This document shows positions 43,089 through 52,114 of a stretch of 64,000 bases of DNA, one piece after another. Source of the stretch: an uncultured Vampirovibrio sp. (GTDB lineage Bacteria; Cyanobacteriota; Vampirovibrionia; Gastranaerophilales; Gastranaerophilaceae); the NCBI GenBank assembly GCA_910583875.1, contig CAJTXT010000001.1, positions 726,192 through 790,191 of the forward strand, read 5' to 3'. The translations under genes and the position numbers were made by a program. The notes under the pieces were generated by a model that saw nothing but the letters and a program-made list of their open reading frames with translations, did no database searches and was not told the origin of the DNA. Positions within the stretch are counted from its first letter, which is position 1, and each line of letters opens with the position of its first letter.

Positions 43089-43202
43089 ACAAAATTAATA
43101 GAAGTAGCAAAAGTTTTTTTATTTTGAAGTCCATTGTTTTTAGGTATCGCGAAAACACAGGACGAAAAATAAAAAAACTTTTGCTACTTCTATTAATTTT
43201 GT
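43089..43202. repeat. Family A giant hairpin, copy A5
   Basis: Perfect 37-nt arms (43089-43125 and 43166-43202) and a 40-nt core identical to copy A2. The right arm contains the -35 of the histidine-kinase promoter and stops one base before its -10, so the left arm is an inverted copy of promoter sequence. Confidence 0.9.
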
Positions 43203-43208
43203 TAAAAT
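43181..43208 (+). promoter_or_regulatory. promoter of the histidine-kinase operon
   Basis: TTGCTA (43181-43186) and TAAAAT (43203-43208), 16 bp apart, 25 bp before the start. Confidence 0.5.
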
Positions 43209-43233
43209 GACTTTATACAATCTAGAGGAAGTA

Positions 43234-45318
43234 ATGACAAATATTATATTAGTTACAGATAATAAAAAAACAGTAAATGAAGTTGAAAAAATACTTGAGA
43301 ATGCTTCGTTCAGCCTAATTATTGCTGAAACAGACTTAAGTGCAGAAGAAAGTATTAAAGAAGAAACAGCTGATATAATTTTATATGATGCTGAGGCCGT
43401 AAATATTGATATTTTGTCATTAATTCGCAAATTAAAATTATCACTTCAAACAAAAGATATTCGTTCTATACTTTTAATCCCTGAAAAAAGTATAAATTAT
43501 GATATTCTAAAGTATGTTAATTCTTATATAAATCGTCCATTAGATAAGAATTTATTTTTGGCTACTTTAAATTCTAATTTGCAGTTAAGAGAAACTTTTA
43601 GAGTTTTATCAAAAAATAATAACGATTTAGCAAAAAGCTTGTATCAATTAAATGTTTTATATTCTACAAGTACTCAATTGGCTGGTTCATTAGATAAAAC
43701 AAATCTTATTGAAATTATGACGGATGGTTTAGAACAAAGTTTATCATTATCTTTATGTTATGCCCTTATATTAAATGAAGCTAATGATATAAAACTTATA
43801 ATAAAATCGTTGTTCCCTATTTCATCAAGACTTGAAGATGCAATAAAATTAAGAGCTTTGTTAAATTTTAAAAATTTATTTTCAATTAATCCGGCTGTAG
43901 AAGATATAAATGTAATTAAATATAATAAAGACCAATTTGGCGAACATGACTTAAATGTATTTTGTTATGATAATTTATTTGCTCCAATTAATATTAATAA
44001 TAAATTCTATGGAATAATTGAAGTCTTTAGAGAAAATGATTTCGCACAAGATGATACAAAGTGTTTTACAACATTAGTAAAACAGGTTTCACTTCCTTTG
44101 GAAAGTGCTATTCTTTATGAGGAAATTAAAGATACAAATATAAAGCTTGAAAAACTAGAAAGATTAAAGTCAGAATTTATATCAATTGTTTCGCATGAAT
44201 TGAGGACACCATTAACCTCTATAAATAGTGCTTTAGATATTATTTTGAAAGGTACAACAGGTGAAATTAATGATGCAATGGAAAAATTCCTTAACCTTGC
44301 TAAACGTAATGTTACAAGGCTTTCAGCGATAATTTATGATTTATTGGATTTATCTAAAATTGAAGCTGGAAAAATGGAATTTCGTTTTGAAAAAACGAAT
44401 ATTAATATTCCTGTTGAACTTGTAAAAAATACACTTGAAAGCTGGGCTAAAGAGCAAAGTATAACCTTAAAATTAAATTTAGATACAAGTTTAGATTCTG
44501 TATATATTGATACTCAGAGAATGGAACAAGTGTTAACTAATCTAATCTCAAATGCTATTAAGTTTACAAAAGAAAATGGAACTGTAGAAATAACAACTTC
44601 AAGAATAAGTTCTAAAGAGCTTCAAAATAACAGCTTTTTTGATATTACCAACAGAAAATTAAGTAAGGAATATGTGAAAATTGCTGTAAAAGATAATGGG
44701 ATTGGAATTGCAAAAGAAAATTGGGATAAGGTTTTTGAACAATTTAAGCAAATAGAAAATTCTTTAAGCAGAAAAGTTGGCGGAAGTGGTTTGGGTTTAC
44801 CTATTGCAAAACGTTTAATGGATGCACATAAAGGTTTTATATGGTTAGATAGTGAAGTAGAAAAGGGTTCCACCTTCTATCTTGCTGTTCCAATAATGTC
44901 TGATGAAGAAATTTTTAAATTGTCATTAGAACAGGATATACAAAAATCTAAACAAGAACATACTAATATTGCATTAATCTCACTTTCTGAAAAAATAGTG
45001 GAAGGAAAATCTTTAATAGATAAAATATTGGATGAAGATGCAATACGTAAAACATCTATGTTTAAAGAATACATTTATGAAAACGATGATAGAAGAAACT
45101 ATTATTTATATACAGTAGATATGGATTCTTTTGTTTATGATTTTGAAATAAGAAAACTCAAAACATATATAGAAACAAATAGTCAAGAGTATTCTGAGTG
45201 TGATATATTGTATTCATCGGTGCTTTATCCTCAAGATGGTGAAGAAATTGAAGGCTTGCTGGAAAAAGTGAATACATTTTCAAAAGGGGATATAAATGAA
45301 AAAAATATTAATAGTTGA
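43234..45318 (+). CDS. hybrid sensor histidine kinase (receiver-GAF-HisKA-HATPase)
   Basis: 694 residues from MTNIILVTDNKKTV (GAGGAAG upstream); the ATG 27 bp earlier lacks a ribosome site. Residues 1-115 are a receiver with Asp52; 135-295 a GAF-like sensor; then HisKA with SHELRTPL (His321) and a full ATPase with NLISNAIKFT, DNGIGI and GGSGLGLPIAK. About 110 further residues follow. No membrane helix, so it senses inside the cell. It overlaps the response regulator by 23 bases. Confidence 0.92.
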   Translation: MTNIILVTDNKKTVNEVEKILENASFSLIIAETDLSAEESIKEETADIILYDAEAVNIDILSLIRKLKLSLQTKDIRSILLIPEKSINYDILKYVNSYINRPLDKNLFLATLNSNLQLRETFRVLSKNNNDLAKSLYQLNVLYSTSTQLAGSLDKTNLIEIMTDGLEQSLSLSLCYALILNEANDIKLIIKSLFPISSRLEDAIKLRALLNFKNLFSINPAVEDINVIKYNKDQFGEHDLNVFCYDNLFAPININNKFYGIIEVFRENDFAQDDTKCFTTLVKQVSLPLESAILYEEIKDTNIKLEKLERLKSEFISIVSHELRTPLTSINSALDIILKGTTGEINDAMEKFLNLAKRNVTRLSAIIYDLLDLSKIEAGKMEFRFEKTNINIPVELVKNTLESWAKEQSITLKLNLDTSLDSVYIDTQRMEQVLTNLISNAIKFTKENGTVEITTSRISSKELQNNSFFDITNRKLSKEYVKIAVKDNGIGIAKENWDKVFEQFKQIENSLSRKVGGSGLGLPIAKRLMDAHKGFIWLDSEVEKGSTFYLAVPIMSDEEIFKLSLEQDIQKSKQEHTNIALISLSEKIVEGKSLIDKILDEDAIRKTSMFKEYIYENDDRRNYYLYTVDMDSFVYDFEIRKLKTYIETNSQEYSECDILYSSVLYPQDGEEIEGLLEKVNTFSKGDINEKNINS

Positions 45319-45664
45319 TGATGAAGCGGATATAATTGAAATTTTACAGTTTGTTTTGGAAGCGGAAGGTTTTCAATGTGTTACTGCTTTTGATGGTGAA
45401 GAAGGGCTTAAGCTTGCAAGAGAAATTCAGCCGGATTTAATTATTCTTGATGTTATGATGCCCAAAATTAACGGATATAAAATAAGCCGTCTTTTAAAGT
45501 ACGATAATAAATATAAAGATATTCCAATATTGATGATTACAGCACGTTCTCAGGAAGAAGATAAAATTATTGGTGAAGAAACAGGTGCTGATGAGTATAT
45601 AACAAAACCGTTTAAGGTTGATTATGTTGTAGAAAAAGTAAAAAGTTATTTGGGGCAAGCATAA
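45296..45664 (+). CDS. single-domain response regulator
   Basis: 122 residues, receiver only: acidic pocket DDE at 8-10, phospho-acceptor Asp52 in LILDVMMPKING, Thr in MITAR and Lys in YITKPF. With no output domain it must work by protein contact, as CheY/PatA-type regulators do. Cognate kinase just upstream (overlapping); the PilB-like gene starts directly after its stop, hinting that the target is that ATPase or pilus motility. Confidence 0.93.
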   Translation: MKKILIVDDEADIIEILQFVLEAEGFQCVTAFDGEEGLKLAREIQPDLIILDVMMPKINGYKISRLLKYDNKYKDIPILMITARSQEEDKIIGEETGADEYITKPFKVDYVVEKVKSYLGQA

Positions 45665-47053
45665 ATGGAATTTGTCACAAATAAAACTCTTGAAAAATTA
45701 AAATATGACCTTGTTCGTGACGGGCTTGTAAGTTATGATGATATTGAAAAAGCTCATGAACTTGCTGTTTCACAGAATATAAATATTGGGCAGATTTTAA
45801 TTAAGTCTAATTTAATTACAGAAGAAAAATTATTAAAATTTTTAGAAACAAAATTACATATTCCTTATGTGGATTTAAAAGATTATACATTAGATACAAG
45901 ATGTTTATCTTTTATAAATTTTAATGATGCTCAAAAATATAAGATTATCCCGCTTTTTAAAATAGAAAATGTATTAACAATTGCAATGGCAGACCCTTTG
46001 GATTTGTTTGCAATAGACAAAATAGTAGAAAAAACAGGATGCGATATAGAGCCTGTTCTTGCCGCAGAAACGTTAGTTCTTAAAAAAATTGAAGAGTATT
46101 ATAAAAGTGACAGTTCTGTGGGGCAAATTAGTATTGAGAACACGGAAAATAAATTTAATTGGCAGGAAGAACTTCATAATGATGTATTATCAGATGAACA
46201 TATTCAGCTTCTTATTAGAGCTATTTTAAAACAGGCTATACTTGAAAATGTTCATGAAATGTTTTTTGAGCATGTTCCAAACGGATTGAGTGTTAATTTC
46301 AGACATGGTTCTGATGTTGTTGATACGGGGCAAATTCCGTCTGTCTTGGTTGTCCCTTTTATTTCAAAACTAAAAGTATTATCTTCATTAGACGCAAATG
46401 TATGTGAATTGCCGCAATTAGGCAAGCTTGTTTTTAAAGTAGATGAAATTGTTTTAACAGCAAGTATATCAGCATTTCCTACAATTAACGGAGAAAGAAT
46501 TTCTTTAAAAATATACAAGCCTCCTAAAAAATTAAGCGAAATAGGTTTTACAGACTTACAAATAAATACTATAAAATCAGAAATTGAAAAACCGGGTATT
46601 ATATTGGTTTGCGGTGCCTCTTTGGCTGGTAAAACACATATAATATATTCAATTCTTTCAGAAATGAAACGTCCTGATAAAAATATTATGACGTTAGAAT
46701 CTATATCTAAATATAATCTTGAATATGTTAATCAATGTGAATTAAATGAAAATATTGGTTTCAATATTGAAAAAGCAATGCGTTTTATTGAATTTCAAAA
46801 CCCCGATTTAATATATTTTGAGGGAATTACAAGTAAAAATGCATTAGATTATTTTGGTTCATTAGTGTTTAAGAATAAAGTTTTAATAACTGAATTTCTT
46901 GCAGATAATATGGCAGACTTAAATAAAAAATTATCGTATAGTGATTTTGAAATGTTTAAGCCATTAATCTCATGTATAATCTTTGTTCATAATCAAAAAA
47001 GTATAGAAGTATTTGATAATAATGAGTTAAAAAGATTTACAGGAATAAAATAA
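45665..47053 (+). CDS. PilB/GspE-like ATPase, divergent
   Basis: 462 residues. Residues 1-145 are a MshEN/GspE N-terminal domain (GQILIKSNLITEEKLLKFL, KYKIIPLFKIENVLTIAMAD), which in some family members binds c-di-GMP. The C-terminal part has Walker A GASLAGKTH (317-325), but Walker B is PDLIYFEGITS instead of the usual D-x-x-x-x-GE-x-R-D, and the zinc cysteines of PilB are missing; it is also about 100 residues short. Probably a regulatory or weak ATPase. Starts immediately after the response regulator. Confidence 0.75.
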   Translation: MEFVTNKTLEKLKYDLVRDGLVSYDDIEKAHELAVSQNINIGQILIKSNLITEEKLLKFLETKLHIPYVDLKDYTLDTRCLSFINFNDAQKYKIIPLFKIENVLTIAMADPLDLFAIDKIVEKTGCDIEPVLAAETLVLKKIEEYYKSDSSVGQISIENTENKFNWQEELHNDVLSDEHIQLLIRAILKQAILENVHEMFFEHVPNGLSVNFRHGSDVVDTGQIPSVLVVPFISKLKVLSSLDANVCELPQLGKLVFKVDEIVLTASISAFPTINGERISLKIYKPPKKLSEIGFTDLQINTIKSEIEKPGIILVCGASLAGKTHIIYSILSEMKRPDKNIMTLESISKYNLEYVNQCELNENIGFNIEKAMRFIEFQNPDLIYFEGITSKNALDYFGSLVFKNKVLITEFLADNMADLNKKLSYSDFEMFKPLISCIIFVHNQKSIEVFDNNELKRFTGIK

Positions 47054-47143
47054 TGTAACATTATTTTAACATCTTATAGATATTTGTATAAAAAAATTTT
47101 TTCAAGTTTTACAACATATGCAGTATAAAAGGTGGAAAAATAA

Positions 47144-50100
47144 ATGCAAATATCAAAAATATCTTATGCTCCAAGCGTAAATAATGCGAGAAAACTACAA
47201 CAAAGAGAGAAATTCGCAACTAACCCTGTAAATAATTATCCGCAAATTGATCCTTCTAGGGCATTATCAATAATGTCATACGGGCATGCTATGGTGACAT
47301 TTGGTGCAAAGAAGGCTGAAAAACCTGTTCAAGTTGTTAATGAATATTTTAAATTACCAGCTGGTTGTAAACCAGATGAATTCCAAGTTGAATCAGGCAG
47401 AGCAATAAGCAAAGGGCATGACTTAATAGTTGACGCTCCTACAGGTACAGGTAAAACTGCGATTGCCCAATATGCTGCATCAAAAAATTTAAAAGAAGGT
47501 AAAAAGACATTCTATACTACACCATTAAAGGCATTGAGCAACCAAAAATATAATGAATTTAAATCAGTATATGGCGAAGAAAATGTTGGTATTTTAACAG
47601 GTGATAGAAGAGAAAATGCTCAAGCACCTATTTTAATAATGACAACAGAAGTTTATCGTAATATGGCATTATCTAATATGTATGATGAACCTGTTGATTT
47701 AATGGAAAATCTTCAAACAGTAATACTTGATGAATTCCACTATGTAGGTGATCCGGATAGAGGTGCTGTTTGGGAAGAGTCTATGATGTTTACACCCGAG
47801 GATGTTCAAACAGTTGCATTGAGCGCAACTATTGGTAATCCGGAAGAACTTCAAGGCTGGTTTGAAAATATTGGTAAGAAAAAAGTAGATTTGGTTAATA
47901 TACCTTCTTCTGCAAGACATGTTCCTCTTAAATTTGACCAAATAAGAACAGGTGCTTATATTTCAGATTTAAGAAGAAGTCAAAATAAACAAACTCAAAA
48001 ATCAGAAAAAGACGCACATCGTTCAAGCGGTAAACCAACATTATCTGATTTCAAGAATGTTGTAAATAAACTTGATTCAAGAGAACAATTGCCTGCTATC
48101 TTATTTGTATTTAGCCGTAAATTCTCTAAGAGTCTTGTTGATTACTTCGCACAAGATGGTAATGATTTAACTACAAAAGATGAGAAAAAAGATATAGAAG
48201 AAATTTTAAATAAGTATAAAGATAAGGCTTATATAGGCTCAAATCTTAATATTGCAGCATTAAAGAAAGGGTATGCAATTCACAATGCTGGTATTATGCC
48301 TGAGCAAAAGGCAATGATAGAAGAATTATTCCAGAAAAAATTAGTTAAAGTGGTTGTAGCAACTGAAACACTTGCTGCTGGTATAAATATGCCTGCTAAG
48401 ACAGTTGTTATTTCAAGTCCAATGAAACCATCAGATAGTGCGGATTCAGAAAATCATACAAGAATTCTGACTGCTAATGAATTTAATCAAATGGCAGGAA
48501 GAGCCGGTAGACGTGGTATTGACCCTGTTGGTTTTGTATATTCAATGATTACTAATAAAGAAACAGAAAATGCATTTAATCAGCTTGAAGCTGCAGAATG
48601 TGAAAATTTAGAAAGTCATTTAAAACCGGGATATTCCTTCTTATCAGGATTTTACGAACATAATAAAGATGATAATAAATTACCGGAATTGTTTGATAAA
48701 TCTTTCTTCTCATATAGCACAGAAGGTAAAACATCTGAAGATAAGAAAGCTGCTTTAATGAGAGAAAGCGAAGCAAGAAAAGAAGTTCTTGTAAAAAGAG
48801 GTTTCTTTACAGAAACAGAAGATGGTATTAAACCGGAAGTAAAAGGTAAAATGCTATCTGTAATCAGAGGTTATGATCCTTTAACAATTGTAGAAGCAAT
48901 AGCAAGTAAGAAATTTGCAGAAATTACTCCGGAAAATATTGCTCTAATCGCTGCATCAATTGCAAATCCTGCACAAGGTAGTGATAATGAAGTAGTTGAT
49001 ACTGATTTTGAAGATGTTTTTGACAGAACTGAAGATTCTGTTGAAAAATTATATAGAACGCAAACCAGAGCTATAGATAATAAGTTAAAATTCTTCGGTA
49101 AAACAATGGAAGATTTTGACAGGCTTGAAGATATTATAGACTTCTTAAATGGAGTTGAAATGCCAAATGCAAAAGCTTCTGAATTAAAAGAAAGTTTAAA
49201 AGAATTATCACAGCAAAAACGTAAACTAAAAGTAATTCAATCAAATGGCGGTAATTATTCTATTGAAGCATTAGTAAAAGCATTCTCAAGAGGAAACTCT
49301 GTTCCTACAAAAGTACTTGAAGGCTATTTACAAAAAATAGAAGACTATAAAGCAAAAAATAATGTTACTAATATTCAACAAATGATTGATAAGATTGATG
49401 CTGAATTACAAGGAATAGACGTAAATGTAAAAGGTACAAAAGCACAAGCAAAAGCAAAGAAAAAACAAGAAGAAGTTAGTGCGAAACTTCAATATGCAAA
49501 AGATTTGAAATATTTAGATGAAAGAATCTTTAATGAAATTGGAGAAAATTACAGATATGTTAAAAAACATTCATTAGATAAGTTGAATGCAGAATATCAA
49601 GAATGTGCAGAAATGTATGCAAAATTAACAGCTGTAGATGAATTAAAACAAAGAGTAAGATCCTGCATTGCTATTGATGCATATAAATCGAAAAATGATA
49701 TATCAGATGACGGTTATTATAATTGCAGAAAAGCAAATGAATGCTTAGATGAAATTAGAAGTAAGTCTATTGAAATTAATTCAGATGAATTGGATGTACA
49801 AAACCGCAGAGGCGATGTGGCAATTGCCGGAAAGATATTAATGCCGGGAAAAGATGCTGCTGATTTAGTATATAGATGGGCATATCTAAATAAAATTCAA
49901 CCTGATAGTATGTCAAGCTGGAGACAAATTATAGGCGGTTTGAATGCAGAAGGCGGAATGGATGAAGGAAGCATATATAGAGCAATTCTTCAAACAAATG
50001 ACCTATTATGCCAATTTGGAGAAATAGCTGAAAAAGGCTTTGAAAATTCTACTAATGAAGAAGATCAACAGTATTATCTTGAATTAAGTGAAGCTGTTTC

Positions 50101-50146
50101 AAAAGCGTCAAAACTTTTAATTCAAGAACCAGTAGTATTAAGTTAA
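47144..50146 (+). CDS. SKI2-like DExH-box helicase
   Basis: 1000 residues. Motif I APTGTGKT (98-105), Ia TTPLKALSNQKYNEF, II DEFH (196-199), III SAT (227-229), then ATETLAAGINMPAKTVV and QMAGRAGRRGIDPVG. This is the Ski2/Mtr4-type RNA helicase arrangement found also in cyanobacteria; a coiled-coil-rich C-terminal 450 residues replaces the arch. The first 55 residues (MQISKISYAPSVNN... to VTFGAKK) do not fit the helicase and look like a lineage-specific leader. It has its own ribosome site (AAGGTGG). Confidence 0.88.
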   Translation: MQISKISYAPSVNNARKLQQREKFATNPVNNYPQIDPSRALSIMSYGHAMVTFGAKKAEKPVQVVNEYFKLPAGCKPDEFQVESGRAISKGHDLIVDAPTGTGKTAIAQYAASKNLKEGKKTFYTTPLKALSNQKYNEFKSVYGEENVGILTGDRRENAQAPILIMTTEVYRNMALSNMYDEPVDLMENLQTVILDEFHYVGDPDRGAVWEESMMFTPEDVQTVALSATIGNPEELQGWFENIGKKKVDLVNIPSSARHVPLKFDQIRTGAYISDLRRSQNKQTQKSEKDAHRSSGKPTLSDFKNVVNKLDSREQLPAILFVFSRKFSKSLVDYFAQDGNDLTTKDEKKDIEEILNKYKDKAYIGSNLNIAALKKGYAIHNAGIMPEQKAMIEELFQKKLVKVVVATETLAAGINMPAKTVVISSPMKPSDSADSENHTRILTANEFNQMAGRAGRRGIDPVGFVYSMITNKETENAFNQLEAAECENLESHLKPGYSFLSGFYEHNKDDNKLPELFDKSFFSYSTEGKTSEDKKAALMRESEARKEVLVKRGFFTETEDGIKPEVKGKMLSVIRGYDPLTIVEAIASKKFAEITPENIALIAASIANPAQGSDNEVVDTDFEDVFDRTEDSVEKLYRTQTRAIDNKLKFFGKTMEDFDRLEDIIDFLNGVEMPNAKASELKESLKELSQQKRKLKVIQSNGGNYSIEALVKAFSRGNSVPTKVLEGYLQKIEDYKAKNNVTNIQQMIDKIDAELQGIDVNVKGTKAQAKAKKKQEEVSAKLQYAKDLKYLDERIFNEIGENYRYVKKHSLDKLNAEYQECAEMYAKLTAVDELKQRVRSCIAIDAYKSKNDISDDGYYNCRKANECLDEIRSKSIEINSDELDVQNRRGDVAIAGKILMPGKDAADLVYRWAYLNKIQPDSMSSWRQIIGGLNAEGGMDEGSIYRAILQTNDLLCQFGEIAEKGFENSTNEEDQQYYLELSEAVSKASKLLIQEPVVLS

Positions 50147-50170
50147 GATAAACTTGTCAAGAAAGAATGA

Positions 50171-50200
50171 AGAGTATCTGATTTTGCAGATACTCTTTTT
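50171..50200 (+). terminator. terminator of the helicase gene
   Basis: AGAGTATCTG / CAGATACTCT, 10-bp perfect stem, then T-run. Confidence 0.9.
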
Positions 50201-50305
50201 AATGACATGAAAAACGCATAGAAATGTCTGTTTTGGGGATTGTCAAGAAATTTACAAAAAAATAAAGAAATATTAAGAAAAAAATAAAAAATAAAAAAAT
50301 ATTAG

Positions 50306-50334
50306 TTGACGATGGATTATGTTTGACATAGACT
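50306..50334 (+). promoter_or_regulatory. promoter of the S10/spc operon
   Basis: TTGACG (50306-50311) and TAGACT (50329-50334), 17 bp apart, 52 bp before rpsJ. Confidence 0.65.
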
Positions 50335-50386
50335 TAGTATGCTAAGGCGTAAATTAGCGAAAGACACTAGACAAAAGGAAGTGGAA

Positions 50387-50704
50387 ATGAACGAAAGCAA
50401 GCAACAAAGAATCAGAGTTTGTTTGAAAGCATACGATCATAAGTTAATCGATTTATCTGCAAGCAAAATCGTTGAAGTTGTAAAAAGAACAGAAGCAAGA
50501 GTTGCAGGACCTGTTCCATTACCAACAAAACGTCGTTTGTATTGTGTACTTCGCTCACCTCACGTGGATAAAAAATCAAGAGAACACTTTGAGATGAGAA
50601 TACACAAAAGAATCATCGATATTTATGATCCAACAGCACAAACAACAGAAGAACTAACAAGAATGGATTTGCCTGCCGGAGTAGATATCGAAGTTAAACT
50701 GTAA
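50387..50704 (+). CDS. rpsJ: ribosomal protein S10
   Basis: Small-subunit protein that also works with NusB in antitermination. 105 residues from MNESKQQRIRVCLKAYDHKL; the start at 50387 has AAAGGAAG upstream, while the longer frame from 50339 would put the start next to the promoter. Contains PLPTKRRLYCVLRSPHVDKK and the C-terminal MDLPAGVDIEVKL. First of the operon. Confidence 0.97.
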   Translation: MNESKQQRIRVCLKAYDHKLIDLSASKIVEVVKRTEARVAGPVPLPTKRRLYCVLRSPHVDKKSREHFEMRIHKRIIDIYDPTAQTTEELTRMDLPAGVDIEVKL

Positions 50705-50733
50705 AAAGTATTAACAGGCACATACAATTTAAT

Positions 50734-50796
50734 AGAAGGAATCTCCTTATAAATTGAATGTGATCTACGAGGCAAGTAGAAAAACGTAGCGCTCAC
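50734..50796 (+). promoter_or_regulatory. structured leader between rpsJ and rplC
   Basis: A first hairpin AAGGA / TCCTT sits at about 50736-50748. A second, GTG-CTACG / CGTAG-CAC (50760-50769 with 50785-50796), competes with CTAC/GTAG (50765-50768 with 50776-50779). Possible ribosomal-protein-binding or attenuation site. Confidence 0.45.
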
Positions 50797-50812
50797 AAAA
50801 GAAAGGTGAAAT

Positions 50813-51448
50813 ATGACACTGGGAGTAATAGGTGAAAAACTTGGGATGACACAAGTATTCAACGAAGAAGGACTTGCAATTCCCGTAACAGTAATAAAAG
50901 TTGATCCGTTAACAGTAACACAAGTAAAAACTGTTGATTCAGACGGTTACAATGCAATTCAAGTAGGTGTAGTACCTGCAAAAGAAAAACATTTAACAAA
51001 AGCTGAAATCGGACATTTTAAGAAAAACGGACTAGAAAATTTCAGACATTTACAAGAATTCAGATTAGATAATCCTGAAAACTATACAGTAGGTCAAAAA
51101 ATTGACTTAAGCGTTCTAACAGAAGGAACAAAAGTAGATGTAACAGGAACATCAATCGGTAAAGGTTTCCAAGGTACAGTAAAAAGATGGAACTTTGGAA
51201 GAGGACCAATGGCTCATGGTTCAAAAAATCATAGAGAACCTGGTTCAATCGGTGCAGGTACAACTCCAGGCCGTGTAATCAAAGGTAAAAGAATGGCTGG
51301 AAACATGGGTAACGAAAGAGTAACTATAACAAAACTTACAGTAGTAAGAGTTGATAGTGAAAATAATTTGTTATTAGTTAAAGGTTCAGTACCTGGTCCT
51401 GAAGGCAAATTAGTAACAGTTGTACCATCAAGAGTTAAATGGAACTAA
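50813..51448 (+). CDS. rplC: ribosomal protein L3
   Basis: Early-assembly large-subunit protein. 211 residues; begins LGVIGEKLGMTQVFNEEG and shows FQGTVKRWNFGRGPMAHGSK with the methylated-Gln region and GRVIKGKRMAGNMG. AAAGGTG precedes the start. Confidence 0.98.
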   Translation: MTLGVIGEKLGMTQVFNEEGLAIPVTVIKVDPLTVTQVKTVDSDGYNAIQVGVVPAKEKHLTKAEIGHFKKNGLENFRHLQEFRLDNPENYTVGQKIDLSVLTEGTKVDVTGTSIGKGFQGTVKRWNFGRGPMAHGSKNHREPGSIGAGTTPGRVIKGKRMAGNMGNERVTITKLTVVRVDSENNLLLVKGSVPGPEGKLVTVVPSRVKWN

Positions 51449-51478
51449 CTCGAAGTTCAATAAAAGGAAAAAGAAATT

Positions 51479-52114
51479 ATGACAAAAGAAGTTTCAATAT
51501 TAAGTACAAGCGGAAAGCAAGTCGGACAAATCGCTCTTGATGAAAAAGTATTCGGAGTAGAACCGAATTTGCACGTAATGCATATGGCATTAAGAAGACA
51601 ATTAAATAACGCTAGATCTGGTAACGCTTGTGCAAAAACAAGAGCAGAAGTATCAGGCGGCGGAAGAAAACCTTGGAAACAAAAAGGTACTGGTAGAGCA
51701 AGAGCTGGTTCAATCAGATCACCATTGTTCGCAGGTGGTGGTGTAGTATTTGGACCAAAACCAAGAAGCTATGAATTCTCTATGCCACAAAAAGCTAGAA
51801 GATTAGCATTAAAATCTGCTTTATCAGCAAGAATAGATAATACTGTTTTAGTTAAAGATTTTTCTGAAATAACAGAAGCTAAAACAAAAATGGTAGCAGA
51901 GTCATTAAAAGCATTAAACGTAGAAGGTAAAGTATTAATTATCGCTAATGCAAAAGCAGCAGAAAATGGTCAATTAGAACTAGCTGCAAGAAACCTTCCA
52001 AATGTAAAAATCATTTTACCTTCAAACTTGAACGTAAAAGATTTACTTGAAGCTGATACTTTAGTAATGACAGAAGCAGCGATATTAGAAATAACTGAGA
52101 GGTTATCGAAATAA
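51479..52114 (+). CDS. rplD: ribosomal protein L4
   Basis: Lines the exit tunnel; in some bacteria it represses its own operon. 211 residues with RAEVSGGGRKPWKQKGTGRA and the tunnel loop GSIRSPLFAGGGVVFGPKPR. Overlaps rplW by one base (TAATG). Confidence 0.98.
   Translation: MTKEVSILSTSGKQVGQIALDEKVFGVEPNLHVMHMALRRQLNNARSGNACAKTRAEVSGGGRKPWKQKGTGRARAGSIRSPLFAGGGVVFGPKPRSYEFSMPQKARRLALKSALSARIDNTVLVKDFSEITEAKTKMVAESLKALNVEGKVLIIANAKAAENGQLELAARNLPNVKIILPSNLNVKDLLEADTLVMTEAAILEITERLSK

Noticed and set aside
2444..43202. Family A copies as a CRISPR array
   Set aside because: Copies are far apart with no regular spacers, and no cas gene is seen.
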